Source: Eopsaltria australis (taxonomy: Eukaryota > Chordata > Aves > Passeriformes > Petroicidae). Taken from it: DNA of 64,000 nucleotides. The position numbers were made by a program, and so were the translations under genes. Positions 9,384-21,900 of the stretch are shown in pieces; position 1 is the first letter of the stretch; every line of letters starts with the position of its first letter. The stretch spans positions 310,001-374,000 of the forward strand of contig JAVTVJ010000570.1 in the NCBI GenBank assembly GCA_034509425.1, read 5' to 3'. The notes beneath the pieces were generated by a model. That model had not been told where the DNA came from. It ran no database searches and saw nothing but the letters and a program-made list of their open reading frames with translations.

Positions 9384-12300
9384 GCACTGAGAAACTTTGT
9401 CATCCGTGTTACAGCCCCACAGCAGGGGAAGGGAAACCAGATAATCACTCACACTGCAGGCAGAGCTTCTGGAGCCACACTTGTTCTGCTGGCTGGGTTC
9501 CCTCAGTGGGTGCATGGAGCTCAAACAGCACAGAAAGGAGGAAGGGAGGGGAGACAGCCACGACAGGGCTGGAGAGAGAGGAGTTAAACTTACAGACTGC
9601 CTGACACTGTGTTGCAGCTCTCTGGGAGCAGGAATTACCACATGTGCCTGTGTTTTACCTGCTCACAAATGGGAGCCAAAGGATTCAGCACAGCCAGTGG
9701 GGCTGAACTGAGAGCTGGGACGTGCTGGGATGTGCTGGGACATTGCTGGCTCGGGCATGTTTGGTTTTTTCTCTGTTGTAATTGGGTCTTTCCTCCCGTT
9801 TTCCAGGAAGGGAACAACCTGCCTTATCTGTCCTGCTCACCCAACCTCTGATCAGAGAAACCCAGTCACAGGAGGAGGGAGATCTGCGCTGGGAGAGGCT
9901 GTGCAGGAGAAAAACTTCCAGCTGCTTTTGCCACTGTGGTCTCTAAAGCTCCTGTGTCACAGGTGAGTCTGCTGGAGAGAGAAACACAAAATTTCTACAG
10001 ACCAGCTCAAGCTGCAGACAGGGAGAGATATCCAGAGGTTCCTTGTAATTATTTCGTTATCATCATTTATTGACCAGAGCTCAAAGTTTTTAAAGAAGTT
10101 AATAACCTTGTGTGCTGTGAAGGCTCTGATCCAACTAAACACAGCTTCAGAAAATGAAATTAAGGGAAGGATGTAGCCAGTGTGAGAGCTGCTAAAATAA
10201 TACCTGGTGTAATGAGAGCAGCACAGGGGTTTAGTCACCCATGCAGATATGGACTGTCACCTGCACAGGGGATACTGAACAAAGAAAGAGAGGCAAATTT
10301 ACAGGGTTTCTCTTTGTTTTGCCACTGTTTCTTTTTTTTTTAAATGGCCTGATGCCCCAGCCTCATCATTGCCTGTAGTGTCACGCTGGCTTTGTACAAC
10401 AACAGAGCATGGTGAGGGTCCCTGGAAACAACAGCTGAAATCCACTCCTCAAAGTGAGCAATCTCTTCCAGCAGGACAACGCTCCAGAAGTGGTTGGCAG
10501 CATTTTACTTGCCAGGAAAGCAGCCCCTTCCCAGAGGGGTGAGTGTTCCAGAAGGCAAGAAATAGCTCCCTTTCCTTTGCTATTTATAGTGACTCCTATT
10601 AATATTCTTGGAAATGCAGAATTAGCTGAAGGCCTTACTGCAGAAACACTTCAGTTTGCCTCAGAGCAACCATTTGGACCTGAGGGCCAAGAAGTTCTTT
10701 GCAGGCAGGGTTCAAAAGGAAAAAGTGCTGTTGCCAGGCAAAGCTGATGTATTAGGAACACTGCTCTACCTGAATTCTCAATTGTGGGTTTATGGTAATA
10801 GTGGTATTGTGTATGTTAGACTGTCTAAAAGTGCTAGAATAACTGCCTTTATCACAGATTAAGAACAAATACAGACTAGCTAGGTGTAGGGCTAGCTAAT
10901 TAAAATGTCTGGCTAGGTAAGTTTGGTTGAATCACGGTAATTTTGGATTTAAAAAGTAACAACGTTATTAAGACCAGAAAGCTGTTCCCCTTGTTCTGGG
11001 CTTTTCATGCCCCCACTTTCTGGTAGCAGTCAGTTTGTAACTTGTGCTGTGAGTCACAGCATATTGAGCATCGAGCTGATGAATATAGTTGGTAAAGACA
11101 GTAGTTCACCTAATTACCACATTTCTACTCTCTTATCCTCCCCAGCCCCCTCAGAAGCAGGGCTACCTGATCCCTGCTGGGGGAGGTTTGCTCTGTTTTC
11201 AGTTCACTTCATTCTAGGAATGTCACGTGATGGTTACATCAAGTGCCCAGTGACCTCGGGGACCTCTTCCCAGTAATGCCAGGCAGTGAAATGAAAATGA
11301 AGTGTTGATGACATGCATGAGGCACATTCCAGTTGCCCCTTGAGTTTTGACTGGAGATGGAGTTAGACTGTCTCTTCCCAGAGCTGTCTGGTTGCAGAGC
11401 CAGGGATGGAGGGAACAGGAGCAGAGCAAGTCCTGCAAACAGGCAGGAGGAGTGGTGAAAGCTGAAGTGAATGCTTCAAGAAACAGAACTTCAGGGAAAA
11501 AACAGAGCTACTGCAATCAGAAGTGGACTTTGGAGTGGGGTGAGCAGCTGAATCTTAGAAGACTGTCATGTCAGCCTCTTGTGAAGGCTAAGCAGGTGCT
11601 GATGCCATTGGATTTGCATGGCTCTTGTTTTCTTCTCTAAGAGCTGCTACATCTTGTTTGTAGAAAGTAAGCGCAGAAACTCACACAGGTTGTTACTTGT
11701 GTTCTGACTGATGGTTTCGTTTCTTTTAGAGAGGCTGAAGATTTTGCATTTCCCTGTCTGGGATTGTGGTTTGAAATTCTCTAAAGAAAAGAAAAGGCTT
11801 CCATTACTGCACCTGAGTTTGAAGATGCTGTTACATAAACTCGCAGCTTGGCCCTCTAAGGATACGACTGTATCAGGCAGCCCTCTTTAATCTGTGCTGT
11901 ACTTGTGTGAGCCATTCCCTGAAGCAGCAGTGGGGGGTGTGCTCCAATCTCAGCAAGCAGAACTTGCTCTGAATGCTTCAAGACTGACAGCATCAGTCAA
12001 AACAAGTATTTAAACAAGTAATTAAATTATTCTTCAAATAAGACGTACGGGAGGGAGGCAAGAAAAAAGCATGGGCTTTGTTCTGGGTAACTTCATCAGT
12101 TTGAAATACTTGCTTCACCAAGGCCACCCCAGCCACCTGAGGAACAGGATACTCACAGCTGTATCAGAGAGTGGGAGGTGTTAATGCAGACAAATTCCAC
12201 TGCTGCTCATCAGTGGAGCAGAAGGGGAGCAATCAGGGATAGGTAAGAGGCCTAAATAGTTACTGGTACTGTAAAATCACCACTGCTTGTGACAAATGGT

Positions 12301-12462
12301 CTAAAGCCCTGTCATCCATGAGCACACCTGCAGGGAAGGGCATGTTCCATAAAGGACAAGGCCCCTGCTCTCCTGGGTGCTGGGGGGAGCGGGTCCTGCT
12401 GCAGGTAAAACACTCCACAACTCCTTCCTCAGCCTTCTGTATAAACAGGTACCATTTCTGAT

Positions 12463-12468
12463 TTTATT
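12463..12468 (-). terminator. DUSP16: Candidate DUSP16 poly(A) signal (AATAAA, distal)
   Basis: The minus strand reads GATGAAATAAAATCAG, followed 30-60 nt later by a G/T-rich stretch (GGAGTTGTGGAGTGTTTTA). It would give a 3' UTR of about 2.3 kb. Choosing between this and the proximal signal needs transcript data. Confidence 0.35.
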
Positions 12469-13758
12469 TCATCATAACATACAGGTAATGCTCATGACAC
12501 AACAAGATGAGAAACTCACATCTCTCTGAACCATTTCACCAGCTTGCCATACACCAAACATGCCAAGTATGCCACACACCAAATGCCATACATTATATTC
12601 ATATTGAACATGTACACATTTTTCCCTCTCACATCTCCACTTCGCTTTCCAGACTTCTGCAGACCATTTCCAGTATTGTTCAGGGACAGGACTCTAGTTC
12701 AGGTATGAGCCAGGGCACCACCCTGTGCAGGACATGGGGTTAAGGCTTCCTCTTATGGGAATCTGCCCCCTCTAAGTACTGAGCCTACAACTCGGATTCA
12801 TCCAGAACACACTGGGAATCACAAGGAGCCACAAGACCAGATTTCAGTTCCTCAGAAGGCAATCAACCAAACCAACCCCAAACATCCAAAGGGGAGAACA
12901 CACACATCTGAAGGCTAAGCACAAAAGAGAGGAAGAATCTGTTCCTGCCTCTAAGGATTGATATGTGTTAAATCCCATTAACTGGTTTAAATCAAAGCCA
13001 TGGGCTTTTCCTGAAGTGTGGCTGAGAGGAGCCCTGCTCAACTGTTTACATAGGTAAGTACACACACAACTGAAAATAGCTGTGATGAAATCACTTCCAC
13101 TGGAGATGTAAACAGAGACAGGTGGCTGCACTTTCAATGAACAGCCAGCACCTGACACAGTGTCCAGGGTGATGTCAGCCTGTCCCGTGTCCAGGCCCTT
13201 CCAGCATCTTGTACACGCAGCAGAAAGAGCCTCTGGGCTCGGTGACTCCTGCTGCTTCCTCTCTCTGTGCCTTTTGCACTTTTTAGGATCAAGTTAATCA
13301 ATGTTGTAGCTTTCAGTGCTATTTTCAACGGTCCATTGTAGGAAATTAAAGTCACATCCTAGCCACAAAACAAAACAATGACAAAAATCTTCTCCACTTT
13401 TCAATACAGTAAAACCTGAGATTTGAGTCACAAACTAGCTAAACGTACAGTAAAAAAACCCCAAACATAACCCAAGCTGCTGACTTGAATTAGGGCTTCA
13501 GTTTGCTGCTGACAAATTTTTTTTTTAAAGCTGTTGGCCAGGGTTAATTATTTGTAACTACAATTTTCAGCTGCCTGCACTGAAATGGGACAAAACAATA
13601 TCGTTTCCCCTCAACGCACGTGCTCTGAGGGGTGCTGGGGAAGGTCCTGGGAGCAGAAGGATGCTGAGGGTAAGGACATGCTACAGCCTTGGGTGTGCAG
13701 TTCCACCCTGGAACTGCTCAGTTAAGGACAGAAGCTTACCCCAGCTCATTCTTACCTT

Positions 13759-13773
13759 AAAAAAAAAAAAAAA
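13759..13773. repeat. Poly(A) run
   Basis: Uninterrupted A-run of about 15 bp. Confidence 0.9.
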
Positions 13774-14140
13774 CCCAAAATATTTGTTTTTGAGAAATTG
13801 AATTGTTAATGGGCAAGAAAAGCACATGGCCACTCATACCAGCCACTTCTCTTGCATGTAGCCCTACCTATCAACCATTCCATTATAGCTTAGAAGCCAA
13901 AGCAGCTACCCCTTTCCCAGAAGCCAGCTTAATATCAAAAATACAAATACTGTATCAAAAGACTGGGGGAAACAGTCCTAAGTACGCTTCATTCATCTGC
14001 TTTTAAGAATTGCTGCTGAGCCAACTGAAACACTTGTGCGTAGACAGCTTTAAAAAAAAAATAATCAAACGTGGCCAGTTATTACTTGTTCACATTGCTT
14101 ATGAACTGACTACCAGCATGTGGCAGCCATAAAGCCCTAG

Positions 14141-14146
14141 TTTATT
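14141..14146 (-). terminator. DUSP16: Candidate DUSP16 poly(A) signal (AATAAA, proximal)
   Basis: The minus strand reads CACAAAATAAACTAGG, which contains a canonical AATAAA 666 nt after the stop codon. The following bases are only moderately GT-rich. It is the first canonical signal after the stop codon. Confidence 0.4.
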
Positions 14147-14811
14147 TTGTGTATTTTTGAGGTACTGGTTTTTTGTTTTTTCTTTTCTCTGAAGCAGCTC
14201 ATTAGCGAATCACCTAAAGCCTATCCATTAGAACAATAGTTACACCAGTATTTACATTTGTCTGAACTATGTGTTCAGACCAGCCTTGCTGTAACCGGTC
14301 CCTATGGCCTTTGGAATCGCTCCCAGTCTCCTTTTCTTACAGGAAAAAGGTCTCCCTCCAGAGGTTGGCTCAGTGTCAGGGCTAAGGTGCACCGGTGAAG
14401 ACGTGGGGCATGGGGAGAACAAAACTAGTTCTGACAGGCAGGAGTGTGGTTCAGCAGAACCAGAGAGAGGGTTTGACACCAAGAGAGCTTCCTTGTTAAA
14501 AGCCACTGAAAGGATGTGCAATCCATTGCATAGAATTGCTTCCTCTGACAGGGAAAGGTCTGTGAAATGTTCTGCCCTTCTCCCGGAGAGGGGAGAAGAA
14601 AAGCCCAGCAGCACACTTGGTCTTCTCGGGCAGAGGCCGTGGTCACTTCCCTGCAGTACCAACCTTTCCCTGGCTCACAGCAAAGCCTCCCTTCCTTCCC
14701 TCCGCCCACCTTTTTACCCAAAGTTTCAGATTTACAGGGACCTCTCACATGCTCGGGGAGCGGCCTGGAAGGGGAAGCAACTCTGCCAAGAGTCACACGA
14801 GCCTCTGCCCC
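14141..14811 (-). other. DUSP16: Probable DUSP16 3' UTR (proximal)
   Basis: This stretch downstream of the TGA has no coding signal on the minus strand. It is bounded by the first canonical AATAAA on that strand, so it is the minimal 3' UTR. A longer one is possible because further AATAAA motifs occur at 12463-12468, 10055-10060 and 9378-9383. Confidence 0.5.
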
Positions 14812-15919
14812 TCAGGACACTTCGATGATTTCCATGCTGCCTGAAAAACTTGACTGACTGCCTACTTTGCCCAGTTCCTCTCTGGATCTGTTGTCCGACA
14901 GGATGCTCTCCCCGAACTCCATCTGGCAGCTCCTGCGCTTGAACTGCTTCTCGAAGGAGCTCTCCTCGTGCCAGCTGCGCCGGGAGTCTCCGCGGTCGGC
15001 CTGGCGGGGCCGGCGGCGCACGGCGCTCGGCTGCTCGCAGCCCGAGGGCAGCTGGCTGCAGCTGTACGCGGGGAAGGCGGCGCCGCCCCCGAACACCGCC
15101 GAGGCCGAGTAGAAATGCGAGGACTCGGCGGCGAAGTACCAGCTGTTGGTGAGGGACGAGGGCTGCGGGGCCAGGATGTCCGAGTGCCAGCCCTTGAGGC
15201 CCGGCCCCGCGGCGGACTTGGCCAGGGGCTGCTGGCTGGCGGAGAGCCCGAACACGAAGTTCGTTCTGTCGGCGTCCTCCACGCTGCCGCTGCGGTGCAG
15301 GGGGTACAGGAGGGGCCGAGGCGCGGCCGCGCTGCCGCCGGCCCGGCCCGCGTGTGGCCGGGAGGCCGCGCTGTCCAGCGGCCGGGCCGCCTCCTCCTTG
15401 TCGGGGCTGCTCTCGGGGCTCTGCTCCGACACCTCCTGCACCGGCGAGAACTGGCACAGCTTGCTGCCGCCCTCCAGGGCAGCCGCGTGTTTGTAGTACT
15501 CCAGCGTGTCCTCGGAGGAGGCGAAGCCCTGCACCGATGCGGTCACGCAGCTGCTGCTCGCCGAGTAGGACACGGATTTGATGTCCAAGGAAAAGGAGCG
15601 CTTCAGCCGGTTGCTGTCCTCCACCTTGTCCACGGACACGTGCAGCCCGTTCATGCCCTGCAGCAGCGGGCCGTCCTCCAGCGGGGCCGGGCGCCCGGTG
15701 CCCTCCGCGGGCCGGGGCTCCAGCAGCTCGGGGGAGAGGCTGCCCTGCCCCGCTTCCAGCACCTGCACCTGCTCGCTGCTCTTCTCCAGGTGCAGCAGCT
15801 TCAGCTTGCTGATGTGGCCAGCCTGACCGCTCGGGTTCTTGATCTTCTTCTCGAAGTCCAAAAGCTGGCCCAGAAAGTTGAAGTTGGGAGAAATGGTTGG
15901 CCTCTTTTCTTTCACAAAT
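14812..15919 (-). CDS. DUSP16: DUSP16 terminal coding exon (end of DSP domain and C-terminal tail)
   Basis: Encodes residues 274-641 and the stop. It completes the DSP domain (FVKEKRPTISPNFNFLGQLL), then gives a leucine-rich stretch KLKLLHLEK at 311-319, a basic/Ser segment KRSFSLDIKSVSYSAS, and an SP motif in QSPESSPDKEE around Ser444. The SP motif corresponds to the ERK-phosphorylated serine (about 446) reported for mammalian MKP-7. The tail continues through LKGWHSDILAPQ and KRRSCQMEFGES to GSMEIIEVS. The acceptor is CCCTCTTACCAG before 15919; the stop is TGA at 14814-14812. The exon is strongly G+C- and CpG-rich with many Ala, Gly and Pro substitutions in the middle (AGRAGGSAAAPRP), and the tail is about 25 residues shorter than in human. 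Confidence 0.96.
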
Positions 15920-18900
15920 CTGGTAAGAGGGGACAAACAAACCAAGAATTATTTCAAGAACCTGCTGCTCAGGTATAAGATAACCCTAAACTGAATGTTG
16001 TGAATGTCTACAGCCTATTCTTAACTTGGACTAAGGTTCAATCAAGCATAAGTAACTTGATGGAATTTTTAAAAAGGCAGTTTAAAGCAAAATAATGTTT
16101 AAAGCAAAATAATGCAGGCTGTCTATTGTCTCTGTAGCTTAAAGGTGGCTAAAAAGTGTGGGGGGAAGGAAATATTTTAACTCTTCATGATGTCCATGAG
16201 TGATACAAGTGAATAATTTTACTTTTTTACTTCACCAGTGGGATCTTTGCTACTTTGGTTTCTGACTAGAGTCAAAAACTCCTGGACTTTTACATGTACA
16301 GCACTTGAGCTTTAGCCAAGAGACCACTTCCCATGGTATACAGAGAGGGGACACCTTCCCCAGCATCCCAGTGACATCACATGTTCCTGTCACCACCTGC
16401 CACTCCTGCACTGCCTGCCCTGTTTGTCATTGTCAGGCAGGACAGAGAGCCTCAAGGTACAGTCTGACCTTGCCCAGCAAGTGCCAGTGATTTCTACCCA
16501 CACTGTTACTGACCACTGATGTGATGGTCAAAACCAGAAAGGTGCAAATGCAAAAGCATTAAAACAAAACCACTCTCTCAAGGCCTGCAGGTGTTGGGCA
16601 GTAAAGGGGAACAGGATTGCCAAATCCCTGGAAGAGCTCACCTATTTTGGGGTGCTGTAGGAAGCAGCCTGGCTGGCACAAGTGTGCCTGTCCACTCATG
16701 CACTGAAAGTGCAATGGTACTGAAAATGTTTTGCTGAACCAGGATTCCAAATGAATGAAAGACTTGCATCACATAATTTCTACTATTTATTTAAAAGTTA
16801 AATATAAAGACATATTTCCTACCTGTCTGATTTGCAATACAGATAAATAAGTACTTGGCTTTTAACAGGCTGCAAAACAGAGTTGGCCAGATCCCTCCTC
16901 CTCCAGTTTTGGTTTTTGTTGTTTTTTTTATGAAACATTCCTGGAACTATGATTAACCAGATGACAAGAGAATTGACAAGGGAAGGAGAAACCTTGAGGA
17001 GCTAAATCTAGTACAAACACACATATGTCAGTGGGAAAATTAAATTCTATTAAAAATAAAACCTGTCTGGGGAAGTGTACAGAAGATGAGTGTGCAGTCA
17101 TTAAAAGCAGTGTGAGAAAATGGAAAGGTGTACTTGTGTGTGTATAGGCTAGCACATGAAAAATGTCAAAACTTGCACTTTTTATTACTATTTTTTTTTA
17201 ATTTGCCAAAGAACAAACAATACACACAATGTCACATGTGCTTGTACACACAGGAATGGTGCTCCCACCAAACCATGCACTGCTCCTCTGCAGCAGCATG
17301 GGGGGGAGAACTGGAAGCACAAAAGGCAAAGATCATGGGCTGAGATAAGAACAGCTCACTGGAAACAGCAATAAGAAATGAACAGTGACAGCACAATAGT
17401 AATGACAGAGAAAGAGGAGAACAATTCACACCATGTGGAAACCCCACAGTACCTGACCTGCCCCAGAAGGGACCCTTCCCCTGCAGCCAGCAGTGACAGG
17501 AGGTGGCACAGAATAACCTCCAGGCCCTGGCCATGCCCCTCCTGGCTGCTGCAAAAATTAACCCTGTCCTGGCCAGAAGCAGGACAAGACACATACAATG
17601 AATAGGCAGTTAATATTCCATGTATTTGCCCTCTTGGACCAAAGACCATTAATATTAGCTGTGTGATGTCTACTCAATACCATCAATTTGTTTCTCAAGG
17701 AAACCTATGCTTAAAGCAGAAGTGTGGCGAGTGAACTACCAGATAAAATGTCTGCTTCTACCCATGGTTGTAGAACCTTTTATCATCCACCCTAAAACCA
17801 GGGAACAGGCACAGGAATTAGTAGGAAGGGAAGGTTTGTCCCTACCTGTAAGCTTCATCCAAGGACATGTCCATTCTTTTCATGATGTATGCAATGGCAA
17901 TTGTGGCAGAGCGAGATATCCCAGCTAGACAGTGCACCAACACACGGCCATTGGATGCTTTTGCTTTTTCTACATGGCAAAACAAATGGCAACTGTCAAA
18001 CTCAGCAGCATCATACCAGGATGAAAAGTTTGCAAAGAAAGCAGTGTTACTGAAAATTATGCAGAGCTTCCAAGTGAACTGTTAATTGCAACTCTCATGA
18101 AAGCTTGAAACAAAACTCACTTATTTTCTCTAGCACTGTGTAGTAGCACTGAGTATAGAAAAAGCATGACTACACACAGGAAACATCCTGCAATCACTGC
18201 ATAGCTCATTTTAATGTGCACATAAACAGTTCTATTTAGATGTCTGAGAAGGTGATTGTTTCTTATTTTATATACAAGTAAAAAGCAAGCATTCACGATG
18301 GAACAATTTGGCCAGTTTAAATCTGACTAGTTCACTTCTCAAAGGTAAAGACAGAAGGTGTATGTCCAAATTTCTAATGCACTCTCTGCAGACATATATC
18401 AGGCATCCACCAGGCTGCCTGAAAGCAGCTCTGAAGTGTCTTTGTTCTGTAATGCTGGAATGTGCAGTGGCAGAATTTCCCCACTTTTTGCTCCTGTGCT
18501 TACGAAGTGATGCTGATCATATCTGTAGATCCATAGATCCTGAAGGTATTTTCACACCACTCAGGAAGCATTTGGGGGTTCCCCTGCCAAAACAGGACGG
18601 CAGACACACAGAGCAGCCCAAAAACTGTTTGAGACAGAGAACTAACATTTTCTGCTCACCTATAAAATCGACTGAGTTATCCAACCAAGGCAAAATTTTC
18701 TCACAAAAGCTGTCATTCACAGGCACTCTGAGGAAGTGGGATTCTGGAATAAAATCAGGCTTTGGACAAGTATTGCTGGCATTCAGGACGTAGCCAATGT
18801 CGTTCTGCTGCATCAGCTCCTAGGAAAGAGAGGAAGATTAAGCCTAGAGAAGTCAAATGGTACCTTTGGCACACTGCAAAGCTAAAGACCAAACTGAAAT

Positions 18901-21900
18901 TTGTGTTGGAATTGCTCTAGCTGTGTAAGGGACATTCTTCTGGGAAAAAGACAACTCCTCAGCTTTTGAATTATTTTAAAAACTTCTAATGAGACATCCA
19001 GCATGTTCAAATAACATATGGACTGCAAATCTCATGAAAACAAAGTTACCAAAGAACAGAAGTAATGTTAGAACACCTTCTGCTACTCTGAAGCATCACT
19101 TCCAAGAGAATGAACTTCTTGCTACTTTGGTTTAAATCCTCAGCATGCAAGCTGACAACAAAACACTTCCCACATGCAGTTTGCTGACCTGAATATGTTT
19201 TCCAGATCACATATCTAGGACTGAAATTGCCCTATCACAGATATTGGTGGGAAATAGAAAATTAAATGGATGCCTCCTGCAGTCACCTCTCAAGTCCAGG
19301 AATTTCTTGTTTCTAGGGGAATGTGCAAAACTCTCTCAAAACCTCGAGGAAAGAGCTGGAAATTTGAATTAAACCATTTTTCACACAGCACTGAGTGGCA
19401 TCTTACAGCAGTCCTACTCTGTGATTTACAGTTTCAGTTTTCAGTCTCTAGGCCTCTTGCCCCTCAGAGAAATGTCACAGGAACAAGCAAAGACACTCAG
19501 TGTATATTTAAGAGTCAGCTGGGCTTTTAAATCAGTCAGTTTTCATGACTGAAATAGAAGAGAGGCTCCTCTCTTTTGCAAAGTAGTTTGTGATGCAGTG
19601 AGCACCTTGGTGCAAAAACACATGGAAGAAGTACTGGAAAAGTAGAGATGGCTCTACCACAAACCATCCAGTCTCCTCCAAGGAAGCATCTGGACACAGA
19701 AAAACAATTGAGCATGTTAGAGTAATGCTTATCTAAGTGCCATGGTTCAGAGAGGATCATCTCATCAACAGCTTCCAGTGTGTCCCTGTTTGCTCCTGTC
19801 CCTTCCTTCATGTCCCCCAGCTGAAGCACCAAGCTCCCTCCAGCCCTGTGTGCTTCCACATCTTCTGTGCCACATCTTCTGTGCCTGGATTGCACTCTCA
19901 CACACTGACATGCTGAAAGGCAGGAGTGCTGTAAGGAAACACGGGAATATTGGGAGTTATCCAGAGGGACAGGCACTGGGAATGGGATTCCTGGCACAGG
20001 GCACTAACTGGACTCCTGGTATCTTACATGTGCCAGGGAGACTCCTGATCCCCAGCATCCCCACCCCACTGTCCTGGACCGCACAGCTTTTCCCTTCCAG
20101 GATCCCAAAGCTCTTCAGCAGCAACTCCTGGGAAACAATTACTGCCTTTAGGTCACTGAGCTGAAATACTGACCCCAAAACCAGCTCACTCCCTGTTGTC
20201 ACTGCTCGAAGGTGAGCGAGGAGCAACTGGAATATCTGGGACAAGAGCACACGCAGGCTCCTGAATTCCCAGGTAGGAAGAGGGAGGTGGTGAAGGTCTC
20301 ACTGACGAATGGACTGCCACGGTCAGGTTTGGGAAGAACGTAGCTAAGGTGGGGGGGTGGTGTGATGAATTGGGAAGAATAGGAAACCTTATTATTTCTT
20401 TTAAACCATACAGAGTGATGGGCTGCACAGTCCAACCATCACCACTGCACAGTTCTGCCAGGTTTTTGATGTGGGACTGATTATTCACACGGAACAAGAA
20501 GGCCGCAGACGCCAAGTCTGAAATCTACCAGCCAAAAAAACCACCCCAAAATATTAGTGCTTGTCTTTCAGACTAGGCTAAAGAAAGAAGTTATGCTTCC
20601 TTCTGTTCTGAAGAATCAATCATTCCCACTGTGACATGCTCCAGTGTAATAACCATAACAGTGCCTTCATTGTGAGGCACCCAAGAGGAAGAAGTGAATT
20701 ACGATGGGAGGAAGATCCAGAAATCCTAATACTAACAACTCTGTGAAAAGAAGGTAAATGCTCTTTTGTAAGCTTATTTACATTTTATGACTTGTTTAAT
20801 CTGAAAATTAATAGCACCCTAAAATGTTATTTTGTTCCAGGAAATAAAATCCAGGTCAGGAAGAAAAGAAAGAGAATAGTTATGCAAGTGGGAAAGCAGA
20901 AAGTTTTACATTTTAAATGCTGGTACAAGCCATGAGGTGTAAGTAGAAGGGTCCTTCAGGCCCATAGCCACACTACAGATTGCTTTCTGTCACCCTAATT
21001 TCAGAAAGAACACTGTCACTCCTGGGTAGGTCAGAATGCAATTTTCCTCTCTTTCACAAAGAGCAAGGAAGATCTTCTGTAAAAGTAAATACTGCCTTGC
21101 AATGCCACCAATCTATCACAGGAAAATAACCACAATGTAGCACACTGAGACCCAAAACAAGCAAACTTTTCTCTTAGAACTCCTAAGAGGTTTTTAGCGT
21201 TTCAACACTGCTAAAATATGAATGTTTTCAGAATTAAGCATTTAGAAAGAAATCTGCAAAAAATACTAAAATTCTCCTAAGACTTTCCTGAATGAATAAT
21301 GTTTAGCTGAAGGACACAAACCAAGAATTTGTGACTGTTCATCTTTCCTAAATAAAGCATTATCAGCAGAGGTATTAATGGTAAATAGCATTAGTATTCT
21401 GAAAAGGTCATGAATACAGATTGTTCTGCAACAACAGAAGCATTTCCCTACTCAGGCACTCAGAGATAAGCCTACAGAGATTCTGAAAAGATAAGCTCAT
21501 CTTGATAAAGCCTGATGAAAATTCACATCTTTAATTCATCAGGGCGAATAGTAGCGCTGATAAGGAGTTTCTTGCAGATATTTTGCAGATGATTTAATTT
21601 CAGACAAATTGGTATGTCTATAGTGAATGGAAAGAATCATGAGAACTCACAGCATTTGAAAGCAAAAATAAGGTTGGTATATGTAACTACATCTTATTAT
21701 ACAGTTCATGGTGTTTAAATGCTATTTTTTCCTAGCACTTGAAGGAAATACTAAAACCAGAAAATCTTCCTTTGTCCTACTGTAACCATGAATATAATTG
21801 TGTCAACCTCCAAGACCTGCCAAAACAAACCAGTCAGAGCTGTGACAGGAAGGCACCTGGCCTGCTGTCACAGCAGATGTGATAGTTTGCTGTTGGTTGC

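Larger units (their letters stand above)
8391..14140. other. Non-coding flank between CpG island and DUSP16 3' end
   Basis: Apart from a CR1 piece (8750-8830), an A-run (13759-13773) and AATAAA motifs on the minus strand, nothing was recognised. Part of it may be distal DUSP16 3' UTR. I looked for exons of BORCS5, the tail-to-tail neighbour in mammals, and saw none. Confidence 0.5.

Noticed and set aside
14732..15940. 402-codon minus-strand frame, longer than the true DUSP16 frame in the same exon
   Set aside because: It is out of phase with the upstream exons and lacks the FVKEKRPTISPNFNF and EIIEVS family motifs. It is open only because stop codons are rare in G+C-rich sequence.
14968..15978. 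336-codon plus-strand frame opposite the DUSP16 last exon
   Set aside because: An antisense shadow of a G+C-rich exon. The minus-strand frame matches DUSP16 with correct splice phase.
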